From assembly GCA_963920765.1 (NCBI GenBank), contig OY987244.1, forward strand, positions 126,501 through 190,500: a DNA stretch of 64,000 nt. Reading direction: 5' to 3'. Source of the DNA: Ulota crispa (Eukaryota > Streptophyta > Bryopsida > Orthotrichales > Orthotrichaceae). Under the pieces are notes generated by a model. That model was not told where the DNA came from and searched no databases. It worked only from the letters and a program-made list of their open reading frames with translations. Numbering within the stretch: position 1 is the stretch's first letter; every line of letters begins with the position of its first letter. Below, one piece after another: positions 1 through 13,452 of this stretch. The translations under genes were made by a program, and so were the position numbers.

Positions 1-2315
1 ATAATTCTCATTAGGCTACTATGATTTTTGTTCATCCAAACCAGTGTTGTCTTGTCGGACAGATTTTTGGGTCTAGTTCTTGTGTTGTCTATTTGACGTC
101 TAATGTCGCTCATGACAAATGTTAAGTATGCATGACATTTTTGTCTCATAAGGCCAAATTTAATAGTTGAAATTTTTTGAAAACTTACTTTAAATATGAC
201 CCAAATTTTAGAATCTAATAAGTGTTTTTTAAATTGAGATACTTCAATAAAACAAAACGTTAATACGTCGAGATCAGAAATAGAGAATGCTTTATTGATA
301 AGTCAACATTAAAATTGACTTTATTAGATGGACAAAGGGGCTCTTGTCCGTTTGTGACATTGTGTTTGTTGAGTTGTTGCCATATCGAGGAAGACAACAC
401 TGATGGATTGCATCCATCAAAAATTCCAACTCCTATCCATCTACTACAAGTGCATTTTTATGACTAGAGCCATTTGACTAGGGAGTCATGTGCTAGTCAA
501 GTTGCCAAAAGTGCAAGTCAAGTTGCCAAAAACCGAGTCAAATGCACTAGTCATATGACTTGTAGTCATGTTCTAGTCATAAAATTGGGCAATTTAGCTA
601 GATTTTTGAGGACTTTGGCGGGAACATCATTAGGAACAAGTTTTCAATTAATTGTGAGCGGATGACTGCTACTATTGACTGCATGACTAATGGTTTGAAG
701 ATGTTTCATTGCCAAAAGTATTGGATACATGACCAAAATTGATAGTTGTCTCAATGCCAAGTTTTATGTGATCTTTAATAACAAGTTGATTGCTACATTT
801 GATTACTACAAATACAAAAGAAAGAACATTATCTTCTAGCAAGACAATTATTTAAAACATATGTCAAAATTGACAGAGAATTGATTAAAAAAAATGAAAT
901 CAAGGTACTAGATTGACATCTGCGGTCTCTTGACATCAGTTTGATAGAAAAAGATCTATAAGGAGAATTGAAGAAAAGATGAGTTTGTACAAAGAAGAGC
1001 CGAATAGCATGTTTGATATGAAAAAGCATATAAAAGAGATATGGAACAGTGTTTTGGCTGAAACAAACTTGGCTCTAATAGAGAGCAAAAGAGCACGCTT
1101 AGAAGAGTAGATGCAGCATGGAAAACAAAAATGAGGATATTCTAATTATCAATTAAAAAATGAATCAAAAATCTTTAAAACTAGTAGCAAAGGGTAACAA
1201 TGTAGTTATGTTACAAAAATACTTGTTTCTTTGTCAACATGCATGATTTGATTGCAAGATTATATGATTCAATAGGCAAGACAATTATGGTTGCAGTTTC
1301 ATGTGATTTGACAAAGTGGATCCAAGGACATGGAGCTTCAAAGTCAAAAGTTCAAAACATTTTACCCTTTTGTTTGTCACTATGGTGTGAATTTTTAGAG
1401 TTATGAGAACTAAAGTATTGAATGAGATTAAAAAAAAAGATGATTGTTGGAAAGCAGAGTAGTGACAAGTCAACACATTGTACTACAATAAAGTTAGAAA
1501 TGACACAATTTCCAATCTTTATTGTTTTGGAGAATTTCAAAAATTGTAAAACATTGCAATCATTAAAGTCAAGCACCAAACCTCCAAAGTGCAATCTCCA
1601 TGACATGAGGACTCTTGGTTGTATTTTTTCTCAAAATTGACATTTACCACTTGCTAAAATTAGAAAATAAATGATTGTGATAGTTTCTTATGCCACATTA
1701 AAAGAGGCAATGAAGAGTATTGGATTCTTCAATTGGGTTGTTGCAAAAAAGGCATTGACCATGGCCTTTATTTTGTCAAAAACCATTCAAAACTGCCACT
1801 TCTATGGCAAAGAGTAAAAAATTTGAAGATTGGTCTTTTTGCATATTTGACCATAGAATCTTGTACAAGACTTGTATAGGAACGTGTCATTCAAAACTTA
1901 AAAACTTTGATTGCACAGATTGCAAGATATTTGCATTTAAAGTGTAAAAAACAAGCTTTTTTGCATCTTGCACAATTAGATTATTTGACTTTGAACTTTT
2001 TTAACTTAATTTTTTTGCACCATGGAGTTTTGAGGTTTATTTTTCTATGGTGGGGAATTGAGTTGAGAACCATTAGAAATAAACCAAAACAAAAAATAAA
2101 TTTTTATTCTTAAAAAAAATTAAATAGAAGAAGGTTTGAGATTGAACAAAATTTAACATTGTTAATAACCTTGCAATGGAATTGAATCACAGTAATCCCA
2201 ATGGTGAGATTGTTCTAGCAAGCAATCCTCACCCTTTCCAATAGTTTTTTTGCAAAAATGATAAATTTGCATTCAAAAAGGAAGTTTATAAGTTATTTTT
2301 TTAGAGCAAAACCAC
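1..2315. other. AT-rich plant intergenic DNA, no gene recognised
   Basis: Both strands contain only short open frames without recognisable domains or plausible splice chains. The stretch looks like decayed repeat DNA. Positions 462-590 hold a cluster of AGTCA/TGACT words, including two copies of a CAAGTTGCCAAAA word about 20 bases apart. I see no RNA gene here. Confidence 0.5.
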
Positions 2316-2668
2316 AACTACTTGCAAACTAAAACTTCTCATAACTTTCATCTTGTCTATCAAAATTGAATGATTCAAAGATCCCCACGTCTATATAAGT
2401 CTAAAGAATCTATTTTAGATTTTTTATTTGAAAAAAATGAAAATTTTGAAGAATTTTTTGGCTGCCCAGAGAGCAGCATTATCTAGATTTTCATTTTTAA
2501 CTTCTTCAATAAATGTCGGAATGAAGAAAAAGTTACACTCCCACGTTGATCTTTGAATTCCTCACCTTCAATAAAAGTTTCAGAAAATCACGCAAAGTAG
2601 TTTAGCCATAGGTACATGCCCAAAATCCCATTTGTCCCCCAAAGGGACAATGGTCCTTTAGGGGTTAA
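2316..2668 (-). repeat. Dispersed ~350-base repeat module ending in CCTTTAGGGGTTAA
   Basis: Read on the minus strand this starts TTAACCCCTAAAGGACCAT and runs into a module containing a 'ggggaattcaaagat'-like word and a terminal 'aaagttatgagaagtttt' word. Similar modules occur at 25866-26211 (minus), 26767-27125 (plus) and 29087-29420 (plus). Only one TTAA-flanked end is visible here, so the far end of the element is undefined. It is non-coding. Confidence 0.6.
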
Positions 2669-3025
2669 AAGTACAAGGCAACAAAGTTGGTGTTTGCTAC
2701 AATTAATCAAAATTAACCAACAAACACTATATTAGGTAAATTGGGAAAAACATTACATTTTGGGACTTTTGTTATTTCTATCATTATGTAAAATTTAGCA
2801 TATTACAAAATAACAAGCATGCAATTTCTTGTACATTGAAGTCTTAGTGACTGCCTACAAGAATTTCAAATAATTTTCAACTTTGAGCTATAGCTATGCC
2901 TATGTTTTCTATATGTAAGATTAAGGTGGAGTACAAAATAGTCCCTCTCTTTTCCCCAATTTACTTAATATGGTGTTAGCATCAAATTCAACAAATGTGA
3001 TATAAATAGAACTTGGGGAGGTCAC

Positions 3026-3535
3026 TCTATGTATATTTTGAGTACCCCGTGCGGCAAGGGGTTTTTGGAGGGGGGGCTATTTATCTCATAGGCAAGAATT
3101 AAAGGATCCCTATAATTACTTATAATTGGTAAAATGGCTTATTTGACGGAACTCTATCATTACTTATACTTTCTATTTCAATGCAATTTATTCTAAGCTA
3201 TATTCTTTATACAAGGAAAACCTAGAATTGAAAAACAAGTTGAAAGGAGAAAAATTAGACAAAGAAGTACACAACCTTTTTTTTCTTCCTAAAGTCTTGA
3301 AGCTACCAATTTTAATTTGAAGAAATTGGGCATATAATTGCCCAAAAAAAAAAACGTTTGACCCAGTTGAGCACCTAATTGTAGACACATGCTATAGTAA
3401 ATTTAGTTTAGAGGATCCAATATGTGACAGACTATATTATATGTACAAAATACTAATGACCCATATTTGAAGGCTACCTAAATTACTTATAAATGATTTT
3501 TGACATTTAATGGCCTCTATTTTATTTTTAAGCTT
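3026..3535 (+). repeat. Diverged dispersed repeat, partner at 63517-64000
   Basis: This segment aligns by eye over its whole length with the last ~480 bases of the window in the same orientation. Shared words include TTTTGAGTACCCC, AAAGGATCCCTATAATTAC, GAAGAAATTGGGCAT and CCTAAATTACTTA. Differences are scattered, roughly one in six or seven bases, with small indels, so this is an old repeat. No coding frame is conserved. The family is unknown. Confidence 0.7.
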
Positions 3536-6235
3536 TTTATAAATTTTACCCAAAAAGAATAAAAGGCTATCTATATTTTGCCACATGTTGGTTCTAAAGT
3601 GCGGTAAGTTACCTACCCAAGAAATAGAAAAATCTTCAATCAAAACTAGAAAACAACTGAAATAAGCAAAGGTATGGCAAAAGCAACATAACAGATTTTT
3701 CTAGATTGTTTAATGGCATTTGTAAATTTGATTGTTCATTGATATTGGTATGGGTTGCATTACTAATTATGATAAATGCCATTTTTTTATCATACCGTCT
3801 AATAGATGGAGAGGTAGAAATTTGTTGATGTAGTTTATAAAAGTTGATTGAATGGCTTTTATTTTTGTCACAATCATCTTGAAACACTTACACTTATGGA
3901 AGATGGCGCTTTGGTACACAGTAGCAAAGAATCAAGTGACAAGAGGCAAGCACATGGCATGAAAAAACTTCTGTGACTTGCAAATCTTAAACCCTATTGA
4001 AAATGTATGAAAGATTGTGAAAGAAAGTACTTAAAATGAAGTGCTACTAGAAAACGTAGAAAAATAAGTGAAAACCATGATTCAAAGGGCAAGGAAAGAA
4101 GTATCTTTAGAAATGACTAAAATTCTCCTTGCTAGCATGCATTATTGTACAAAGATTGTAAACATATGATGGTAGCATTAAGTGGTAGGTACTTTGAAAA
4201 CAAAATTCTAGGTATGTGAAATTTCATAGCTTTTTTGAATGGTTAACCCCTAAATGTTGAGGCAAACATTTTTTGTCCTTTGGTTACAAAAAATATTATG
4301 TAGAACAAAAAATGCTGTTTTTCATTTGATTTTTTTTCAAAAATGATCATAAGCACATGGTCCATCCTAGAAGGTAAAAAACAACTTCATCAAATACACT
4401 CATAATTTTAAGTAACCCAAATTGTGAAAAGATTGAAAGACACAATGTTTGATCCCATATTTCCCTTTGTACAATTTCCATGAGATCAACATGTACTATT
4501 GACACTTGCAGCTTTTAAAAACAATACTATAATGTGGACACTTGTCAAAGATTGTAATGCCACAAGACAAGGCAAGCAGCAGTTACCAACCTAGCACTTA
4601 ACTGGTAAAGTTTACTTCATTGTCTTTCCACTGCAATTTACGGTTTTTGATTTGGATAATTTTTGAGCATATGGGGACATTTCAAAATCGAGAGTAAACG
4701 CTCTTATTTTACAAAATATTTGTCATGAATATAAACTACAATGCCCTTGCAAACTTTACGCCTCACCAGCAACCACATGTTCTATTGATAGTATGTTTGG
4801 GCGTAAAGATTTGCAAGGGCACTGTACTACACATACTTTATTCACATTTCAGAATTACTTACAAATGTACGGTGGGGGAAAAAGTATTGAGAAAATTTAT
4901 CCAACACCAACTCTACTGAATCCAAATATGATTTTCATGGGTAAAAATATTGCTAAAATGCTAAAATTTTCAACTTAATACTCCTAGGTTCACAAGTTTT
5001 TTAGCTACATAATATTTTTGGTAAAATCTCTACAAAATTTAACCAGTTCAAAAATTGCTGCCCAACTCCTCATTTCTCAATCTTTTGGTCCCTCCATTGT
5101 ACAGAATTGTACCCAGCTTATCTACATCAGTATTGGACAAAAAAAGAAGACATTAGGAAAGAAAGCCTCAAACTACATGCTTGGTTGTTAACTCTTTAGG
5201 GTTTGTGCACCCAAAAAGTGGATATGCCTGGGTCAACCTTGATTGTAACATTCAAAATATTAATTTTTGGTATGTGGTTCAAACTAAGAAAATGAAACTT
5301 GACAAGTTTTCTTTTTATTCCTTTTTTTTTTTTGAAAAAAGTGAAAATTTAAAAGAGTTATTGCCATTGAAAGCTCCAAGTGTTAAAGTCCAAATAATAC
5401 AATATGGTGTGTTTTTCATTCACATTTTCTACTCTTTAAGTGCATTTTAAATTTAAACTACAAAACTATGTCTCTCATTCTACCATTCATTTATGGTAGA
5501 AATTACAGATTTTTTTAATATATATTCTAATAGATAAAATTTTATTACCACATATAGCTTTAAAAAATCACAATAATTTGAATTTTCCATCAAATTTATT
5601 GAAAAAAATAACATGAATAGAAAATACACTTGTCTTCCAGCCAAAAATATCAAAATCTTATGCATTAATTAAATATAAGGATAAACATGGTTTGATAGTC
5701 AAATTTGACTTTAAATTATTTGTTACAATTGTTTTGGGTTTAAAAAATAAAATAACTAGCTAAAACTTTTTCACACTAATCTTTAATGCTACTTGTACCT
5801 CTTGAAAAAAATTCAAGTACAATAGTGGCTCTTTAAGATGAACCTTTATAAGAAAAAATGCTTAGCTAAGATGAAGGAAATGACAGTCCCTAGCAGTTGG
5901 GGAGCTAAAAAAGATGTGTTTGGTTACAATGAATGCTTTCCTTACACGAAATGAATATGTTGTCCAAATACCTTCATCTTATTGAGGCACCACTGTAGTT
6001 AGGGTTTTTTTTTGCTATTTTAACTTATTTATGTTCATTTCTTGAAAAAAAATGATAACATTTACAATTTTTCATGATACAGATTGAAAATTTCTTGCAA
6101 TGATATATCACTTCACAGTTTCAAGCAATTAAAATATAAATGTCTTGTTTGAACACACTTTAAAAGGAAAGAAAAGATTTAGCTTAGATATGAAGTTTGA
6201 CCATTTCAAAATGGATCAAGTCCTTCAGGGGTTAA
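3536..6235. other. Intergenic AT-rich DNA with repeat fragments
   Basis: No gene is recognised. Positions ~4240-4590 are a diverged inverted relative of 35192-35560, sharing 'ttttgtccttt', 'gatcataa' and 'atcaaatacact'-type words and starting TTAACCCCTAAATG. A solitary end, CCTTCAGGGGTTAA, lies at 6222-6235 with no visible partner. The rest is featureless. Confidence 0.45.
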
Positions 6236-6710
6236 TCTGGAGAATCCTTATTGAACAGAGTTATTAAGTTAGATTTATCTTCAGGCAATGCCTCTGAGAG
6301 GACAAAGCAAACAAACATAGTGACCAGAGAGTATCAGCAGCAGTTCCTGGCCGATCACTAGGACTCTTCACGTAAGGAACACAAGTAGCACCTATGGTAC
6401 TACAGGGTAACTCTCCACACCAATCTGTTGGGTGAAATGTGAATGCTAGCTGAATTTACGCTTACTAAACACATGATAGCACGGTTGCGTTCACTTTATC
6501 GAAGATAGGCACCAATCCCATCATGACCGTACCATATATTGAATATACGATTGAATCATGACAATGCTCTACTAGAGGGACTAACAGGCCTACGTGAAGC
6601 AGTCCATGTATGGCAATTATCTAAACCTAGGGAGTCAGCAACAACAAGCCTCTTCCAGATGACATGTACAATCTGTAGGAGAACATATGAAATCCACAAC
6701 AATGCAGCAG
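6236..6710 (-). other. Probable 3' UTR and downstream region of CASP
   Basis: This lies directly downstream of the CASP stop on the minus strand and is less AT-rich than the surrounding repeat DNA. No other coding frame is supported. The poly(A) site cannot be placed from sequence alone. Confidence 0.35.
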
Positions 6711-9700
6711 CTACGGTGTTGAGCTAGTTAAATTGGCTTGAAGAAACTCTCTGATGTTCTCAGCCGCAGCCATCTTGTATTCCATCTCTCGGTCTTTGAT
6801 TGCACTGTCAAACCAGCATAAGCCACCATTCAGAATTCATTCTGTTATGAAGCTCAAGTATGCAGTTTACTTATGAAAAAATGATCCTGCAGCAGGGTAC
6901 GCCATCATACTCTGGTCAAAATGAGAAAAGTAAAGTGGGAAAGAAGAGTAAAACTCAGTGATACCTGTGACTTAGGCTCGAAAATCTGTACATGCTTGCA
7001 AACACCAACATGTGGAGACCAATGGAGTAGAAGAAAATAAATGTCCGGGCATACCTGTACAATGGCCCACTATTCCATGAGTCCTTTACGCCTAGCATGC
7101 TAAATTCCACAGACAAGGTCAAAGCTAGACAAAGTAAAAAATCTGCAGGGCTTCACTTGTTCCCGAGAAGGAAGCGACCACTTGTCAAAGTGATTTTGTC
7201 ACGAATTCCAAGTTCCTTGTATCTTCGCTCTTTCTCCTGTGAGATCACATGTAAGCGCACTTATGAGAACATAACATTTGGCACTTGACATTCGTCACTC
7301 AGAGATCTTGAACAATATGGCATGCTGTTTATTATGATGCAGCTGGAGAATTTCAATGGCTCATGATCAGGTCAACTGAAGATAAAAATTGCAGAATAAA
7401 GAAGAGAACATCACAAAAAGCAGCTCCAAGTCTGCATCAGTATACTTCTTTGATCAACACGTGTAGGACTTGATCTTCACGTCCGCTCAAATGAGCTGAC
7501 CACACAACGCCTATAGAAGCTGAAAACAGACCTTTTTGGAGAATGCTGTAAAAGGATTTATGTCGTCTTCGTAGATTTTCTTGTATTTGCTCTCTACATC
7601 TCCATTCATGCCTGACTCCAGATCCTCCCCACGCTGTAAACCACATCACAAAATTTTAGCCAAGTGTGGCACAAAATCTGCAAACCATGTGTCCAGGCCC
7701 TATTCCCTCAGATAACCCGCTCAATCTCCGTCTCTCTGGCGTGCTTTCGTTACAACGGACGGAAGGAGATGGGAAATGGCACAGCGTTAGGGTTCGCTTC
7801 AACACCCCTGCTATTTTATAGCTGGAGACTTGGTTTTCCTACAGAAACGTTCATGCATAACTGGAATGATGTCAAGGTTAGGAGTCGTCCTGAGGCTCGT
7901 ACAAAACTTCAATATAAACCCTGCATCGAGAAGTACCTTCTTTCCTGATCGTCCTTTACTGGGTCGGTCTTGAGAATAGTCCTGTACAAAACGCATCTTT
8001 TCATAGAGTTTCACGTTGTCTGCTTTACTACGCGCAAGGTCTGCTGTCAATGCTTGACACCGATCCCTTGCCACGCTTAGCTCCTGCACACCCTCAAAAC
8101 AGTATACACAATTAAAGCAGAAAACTTGTGGACCGATGAGCAGACCACTACATCCATGTAATTTCAAGTCCACCATTCGTTCAAGATGAAGGAACCATAT
8201 CAGGATAAAAGGCATACTTCCTCTGTCTCCCGTAACCGCTGCCTGAAGCGATCACGTTGACTACAAATAACTGTCAACATCGAGTTCTGCTCTTCATCGT
8301 CCACTGACTTTCCGCCCAATTTATTCTGCATCCAGAAATCAAACCACCATAAAATAAGAAAGTTTACGGTTTAGAGTATGGAAACAATGCTTGTTTAAGA
8401 TATAGGTAAAGCAAAAGATGATAGACAAACACCTCCGTTTCTAAAAATATCATTGCAGTCAATAATCTGATTGGGCGGTGATAAAATAGGTCAAGCAATA
8501 ACCCTCATATGTGCACATGTACAGAATTTGTTACACAGAATTCACTTGAATTTTTTTCACTAAGAAGGTCACGCACCTCCCGTGTGTCTGTTACTCCTGA
8601 ATCCGGCAGATCCCAGTCGTCCGATTGCTTAGCATGCCGGCGGTCATGTGAAGGTCCGTAGCCCTGTATACAGCACACACAAGATGATGATAAGGGTAGC
8701 TCACATAGCGTGGAAAAATTCACGATACTCTCAGTAACAGGAAAAAACACAAGTAAAGAACGTAAGATTTTCAATATATAATAGAAGAAAATTCCTAGTT
8801 CCTGCCATGAAGAGCTTTGCCATCTGAAGGATATAGAGAAAACATGAAATAAAACGTGAAATAATAAGCACGCAGAAAAAACCTTTAGGATATCCTCTTC
8901 CAGCTTCACAATTAGCGTCTTTTGCTCTGCAACTTTGGCCTCAAGGTGCTCAACCTTCTGCTCCGCAGCAGATGCTGTCTGGGTCTTCTCCAACAATTGT
9001 ACCTGTCCAATTCACGAATTGAACTTTTAATGCTATTCTACACGTACTCACCAAAGAATAGTGTCCCAACAACAGAAGATAAACAACCTATTCAAGAGGA
9101 ATTGAAAACACTACCAAGGAAGAAATGAGATACACAAGTCAAACTATTGTTAGCAACTAAGTTCTAGGTTATTAAAGATTAAAAACAACTTGAGCACCTT
9201 GACTTGCGTAAATTCATGCTCCATCTTGCGATTCTTGTCAAGCAACAGTGTCTCCAGTTTCCCAATATCCTCACCACGGGAGGCTATCTCCCAATCTTCT
9301 GCCTCCACAGAATTGTAACCGACCGCCTGCACCCACATTTTCAATTTCAATATCCAATATGCAACAGAAAAGATTTCCAATGGATCGTCTAACATCGTTC
9401 ACTTTGAAGACTGTACACTGGATGTTGTCTATTTTTCTTTCAACCCCTAAATGCCCAACCTAAGATTAGGAAGTCTACTTCGGAAGCTAAAATTTGATTG
9501 AAGTACCTTCCAAAACATTGTCCATATCGTCCCAAAATGTAGGACAAAGAACAGAGCCCAGATTTAAAACAAGCAATGAAGGCTCTTATGTATACTAAAG
9601 CTATAGCTCAAGTGAATAACATGCGAACTTAAAACCAATCAAGGAAATGCATATCAGAAAATTGATTTTCCAACTCGTGTATGAGAGCTTTTGGAGAGCT

Positions 9701-12700
9701 TATGAATTTGCAAATGAGAATTTTCAGGTAAGAATAGATGAAGTCTGACCTGCAATATTTTGACTTGCTTTCTCAAGTCCTCCAATTGTTTAGTAGTTGG
9801 TCTTTCAGTGATTTCCCGCTGGAGCTCTTCCAGGATGGCATCCTACATCATGTTCAGATCATGTTGAGTGCTAGTAAGTCCAAGACTCAAATACTTCTCC
9901 AATTTAAGACTGTAGACTGAAAATGCAATAGTAATTACTTCAACAATGTTTTCTGCACCTTCTCATTCAGAAGCGCTTTCAGTTTCTTCACTTCAACAAC
10001 ATGCTGCTCACGCTCACTTCCCAAAGCGGCTTCCACAACGTGCAATTCATGGTGGAGTTCAGAGATGATCTTCTCCTTTGCAGTCAAAGATGCTTCTAGA
10101 TTGCTGCTAGCCTCCTCATCTAGCCTACACTTCTCAAGAATAAGTTAGGAATTTAGAAGCTATTGAGAATCAAATAATAAGTGAGAGATTATCAAGAAAC
10201 GCAAGACTCTTTATTTCTGATTCCATTTATAAAAGAATTCCTCTTTACTCCATTCTTACTAGGATCCAGTCTATGATATGCTAGCATAAACTGCAAAATG
10301 TTTTTTTCTCCGCTAGTTGAGGACGCCATAAAACCAAGTTCTGTAATTGATGTCTTCAAAGCTATATGTTTTCAAAACAAGCGAGTGTATATGAAGACTG
10401 AAGATTACGTCTAGACTTAAGAACCCAAAATACTTCTCTAGAATTGCAAAGCCCTATGTTTCAAGGGGTATCAACTCAGTTAAAATAACTATTAGACGAG
10501 CAGCAACGGAGAAATGCACTAACCGTTCCTGCAGCTGTGTATCTTCATTGTGCACTGCCTGTAATTGTTGCCGTAATTGCTCCTGCACCCACAACCAGAT
10601 AACACAACATTTAAACCAACAGAGAAGTTTTCACAGTAGACGAGGGAAGCAAGATGACAATCTACAACAACTCCAGAACTTCGTAAATAGTTTAGTGTTC
10701 CGTGGAATCAGAACACAAATCCAAAATGTAGAATGAAGCCTTCACGGTTATTCACTCGATAAGATAAACACCTGCCCCTCTATTTTGTGCAGTAATTGGG
10801 AGCTTCTTAGAACTCAACTCTCATTCCGGGTAAACCTGAATCCAAGGTCATTGGCTCGTGTCCCATGTGGGTTCCTATTATTTACATGTCCCAATATCCA
10901 TGCCCTGCCAACCGACGTAATCCAATGACCCTAAATCTCCCGCTGGTGCCTTAAAGCTCTACTATCCGATTTAGATATTGAATTTGAGAAAGTCTGCAAC
11001 CTACTATTCAGTACTAGAATAATAAGAACCAAAAAAAGAGAAGGGGTGATCTCTGTGGTGTTTGCAATCGTTTCAGATATATACAGCTGCGATAAATGGC
11101 ACCCTTAAATTTCTCAAAAAAACTATACGGACCTTTTCTCTTTCCAGGCTCAGAAACCGGGCCTGTGCTCGCTCCACCTCGTCCGTCAACAAGTTTAGCT
11201 CTGACTGCTTGTTTGCACTGAGTTCCTCTGCACAGAACACATTAAATACTGACATGGCTTAGTCTCTTTGATTCAAGAACAAAAAATTACAATATATGAA
11301 TTAGTAAGAAAGTTATCTCTGCTCAACAAAGGGACAAGCACCAAACCAGATTGAGTACGCAAATCGAACAGCTGGCTCTGCCCGTATTCATGAAGCCTCT
11401 GCATATTCTGTACACTGTCCTTAGCTGCTCGCAACTGATCTTGCAAAAACTCTTCCCTGCAACCTCAATTGAACGACATTCATCAAGAGATGTGATACTG
11501 AAGTTCTAGAATGATACAAACGTTCACAGAACGTATTCAAGACCTTGGTATAAGCACCAAAAAAGCATCAGTCAATCCATTCATTTATCACTTTTTTCAC
11601 CTGTCCCTTAATATTTCGAGGCTTTTCTGATTCTCCTCTGCCAAGCTGCGCTGCTTCATTTCAACAATTTCCTTTATTTTTTCCTCCATCTGCTCATCAA
11701 AATTGGCAAATCTTGTTAGAATGCTTCGTGTGACAACAGTTGAGCACCTAGGTCAAAGTCAACTGTTAGAAGGAAGCGTCCATGCACGACACCGAAAATG
11801 GATCCAAGCCTGCCGGTTCTCTTATTCTGTTTGGTTCTAGATGGTTGCATATACGCAGAACCTAATCATACATGCTGTCGACTAGAGGAAAACTAGAACT
11901 CAGGGTCCATTGGGAAGCAACGCAACAACTAGATAACTTAGGGGCGAAATGAGACCTGCTGTTCAAGAGAACGATTTCGTTCTTCTAACCGCCGCACAGT
12001 GGCCTGTTGATTCTTCAGATGAGCCGCCTCTGAGCGGAACTCCTCCAACTCTTGCTTCATCTTCCGACTCTCCGACTCCAAATCAGCCACTTTTGATGCG
12101 GACTCCTGCACATGGCTTTTGAGTTTACATCAAGGTATCTCTTGAAGACAAGACTGCAACACTCGCACCTTGACTTGTAGGGAGAACAACACCAGATCAC
12201 CTATAAAAAAATTCCATGGTAACAATCTATGCTGGCCCTGCAGTCAAAATAAACCATGCTTCTAAACTTTACATGCAGGACACATGTTGACAGAAGGCAC
12301 CGATCAATGATGCACCATTCACAGAGATAAAGGAACTTACTGAGCCAGCAGTGAGAGCAGGGACGGGATCGGCAGCCTCATAGAGCTTCTGATAGATATT
12401 AAGGAAAGCATTCTCTCCAAATTTAGCTCTCTTTGTAAGGTTGTCCACTTCCTCTTGGTAACCCTTCAGGAGTGCTGGAGCTGCTTTGATCTTCTCCTCC
12501 ACAGAGGCTTTTTTATAGTCTGCTCCATTGATGGAATTCAATCATCAGAATGAAAAAGTAAAGAGGTTTGACCACTACCACTACGTGATTGTCTAAGTAC
12601 AAGCAGCCACAGAAATCATGACAAAAGAGTCTAGAAAAACATTGCAAAAAGGACAGCTGCACTCACCCCGTGTGGTCTCAGCAAGCTTCCGACGGTTCTT

Positions 12701-13452
12701 AAGACTGCTCTCTTGATTTTTGTCAATTTCCAAAGCTTGTTTGTCCAATTGCGTCCGCCAGTTCTCTAGATCAAAACCTGGTTGCCAAGCAAAAATGAGT
12801 TGAACCTGGAAAACAGCCCATCCTAAACTCCTGGCCTCGCCTATGCGACAGCGTCCAAATCCAAGTTACTAATTTCCAAAGAGCTAATTCAGTTACTTCA
12901 TAAAAAAAAGGCTTCTGATCATCATACACAAAAATAACTAATAATGATCCTTCAGCTGCAAATCCACTGCTCAGAGAGCTCAATCCCAAGCCCCAAAGTC
13001 ACAAAATTGAGAACAGGCCAAAAGAAAATAATTGAAAGATAGATCAGAAGGCAGATCTAGCAGTCTCCGATTTCACAATGCCGGCTGCACAAACCTCTTC
13101 GAACCAAAACCTCAATGCAGAATCGCTCTAAGGACTTTGCAAGGGGGTAACCTAAAAAGGAAACCCTCGAGCCTAGACGCAGAATAAAACTGAAGACAAA
13201 GGTCACTAAGAGAGTCCAATCGATGGAAAACCAATAAGAGCGTCCTTCAATGCTGAAGAGAAAAGTTGCAAAGTACCTCCGAACTAAACCCTAGTTCCAG
13301 AGAGAGGGAAGCGATGGGAGCGGGTATGTGGTACCTTTCCAGAACGACAAGACCTGCGCAATAGGAGAAGCCGAATTGAACACCTGCTGCTGCCTTTGCA
13401 AGGTGTCTCTCTCTGCCCCGCCATCGCTGCCAGCGACTCCATCCACCTCCAT
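6711..13452 (-). CDS. CASP: CASP-like Golgi coiled-coil membrane protein, 19 exons, complete
   Basis: This is a plant homologue of CASP, a C-terminally anchored Golgi coiled-coil protein of intra-Golgi traffic. Exons from the start are 13335-13452, 12667-12777, 12341-12519, 11956-12105, 11601-11689, 11347-11456, 11133-11227, 10524-10582, 9959-10124, 9750-9842, 9198-9326, 8883-9002, 8577-8663, 8218-8325, 7937-8083, 7532-7633, 7157-7236, 6965-7054 and 6711-6804. All introns are GT-AG, and the lengths sum to 2,127 bases, giving 708 residues (Arabidopsis CASP is about 690). Residues 93-127 carry the conserved KGYQEEVDNLTKRAKFGENA block. Residues ~137-600 are rich in coiled coil. A motif INPFTAFSKK precedes the membrane anchor at ~653-669 (FIFFYSIGLHMLVFASM), followed by a short tail. 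The start is the first ATG (MEVDG). Reading frame is kept across every junction and no lesion was found. Confidence 0.93.
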
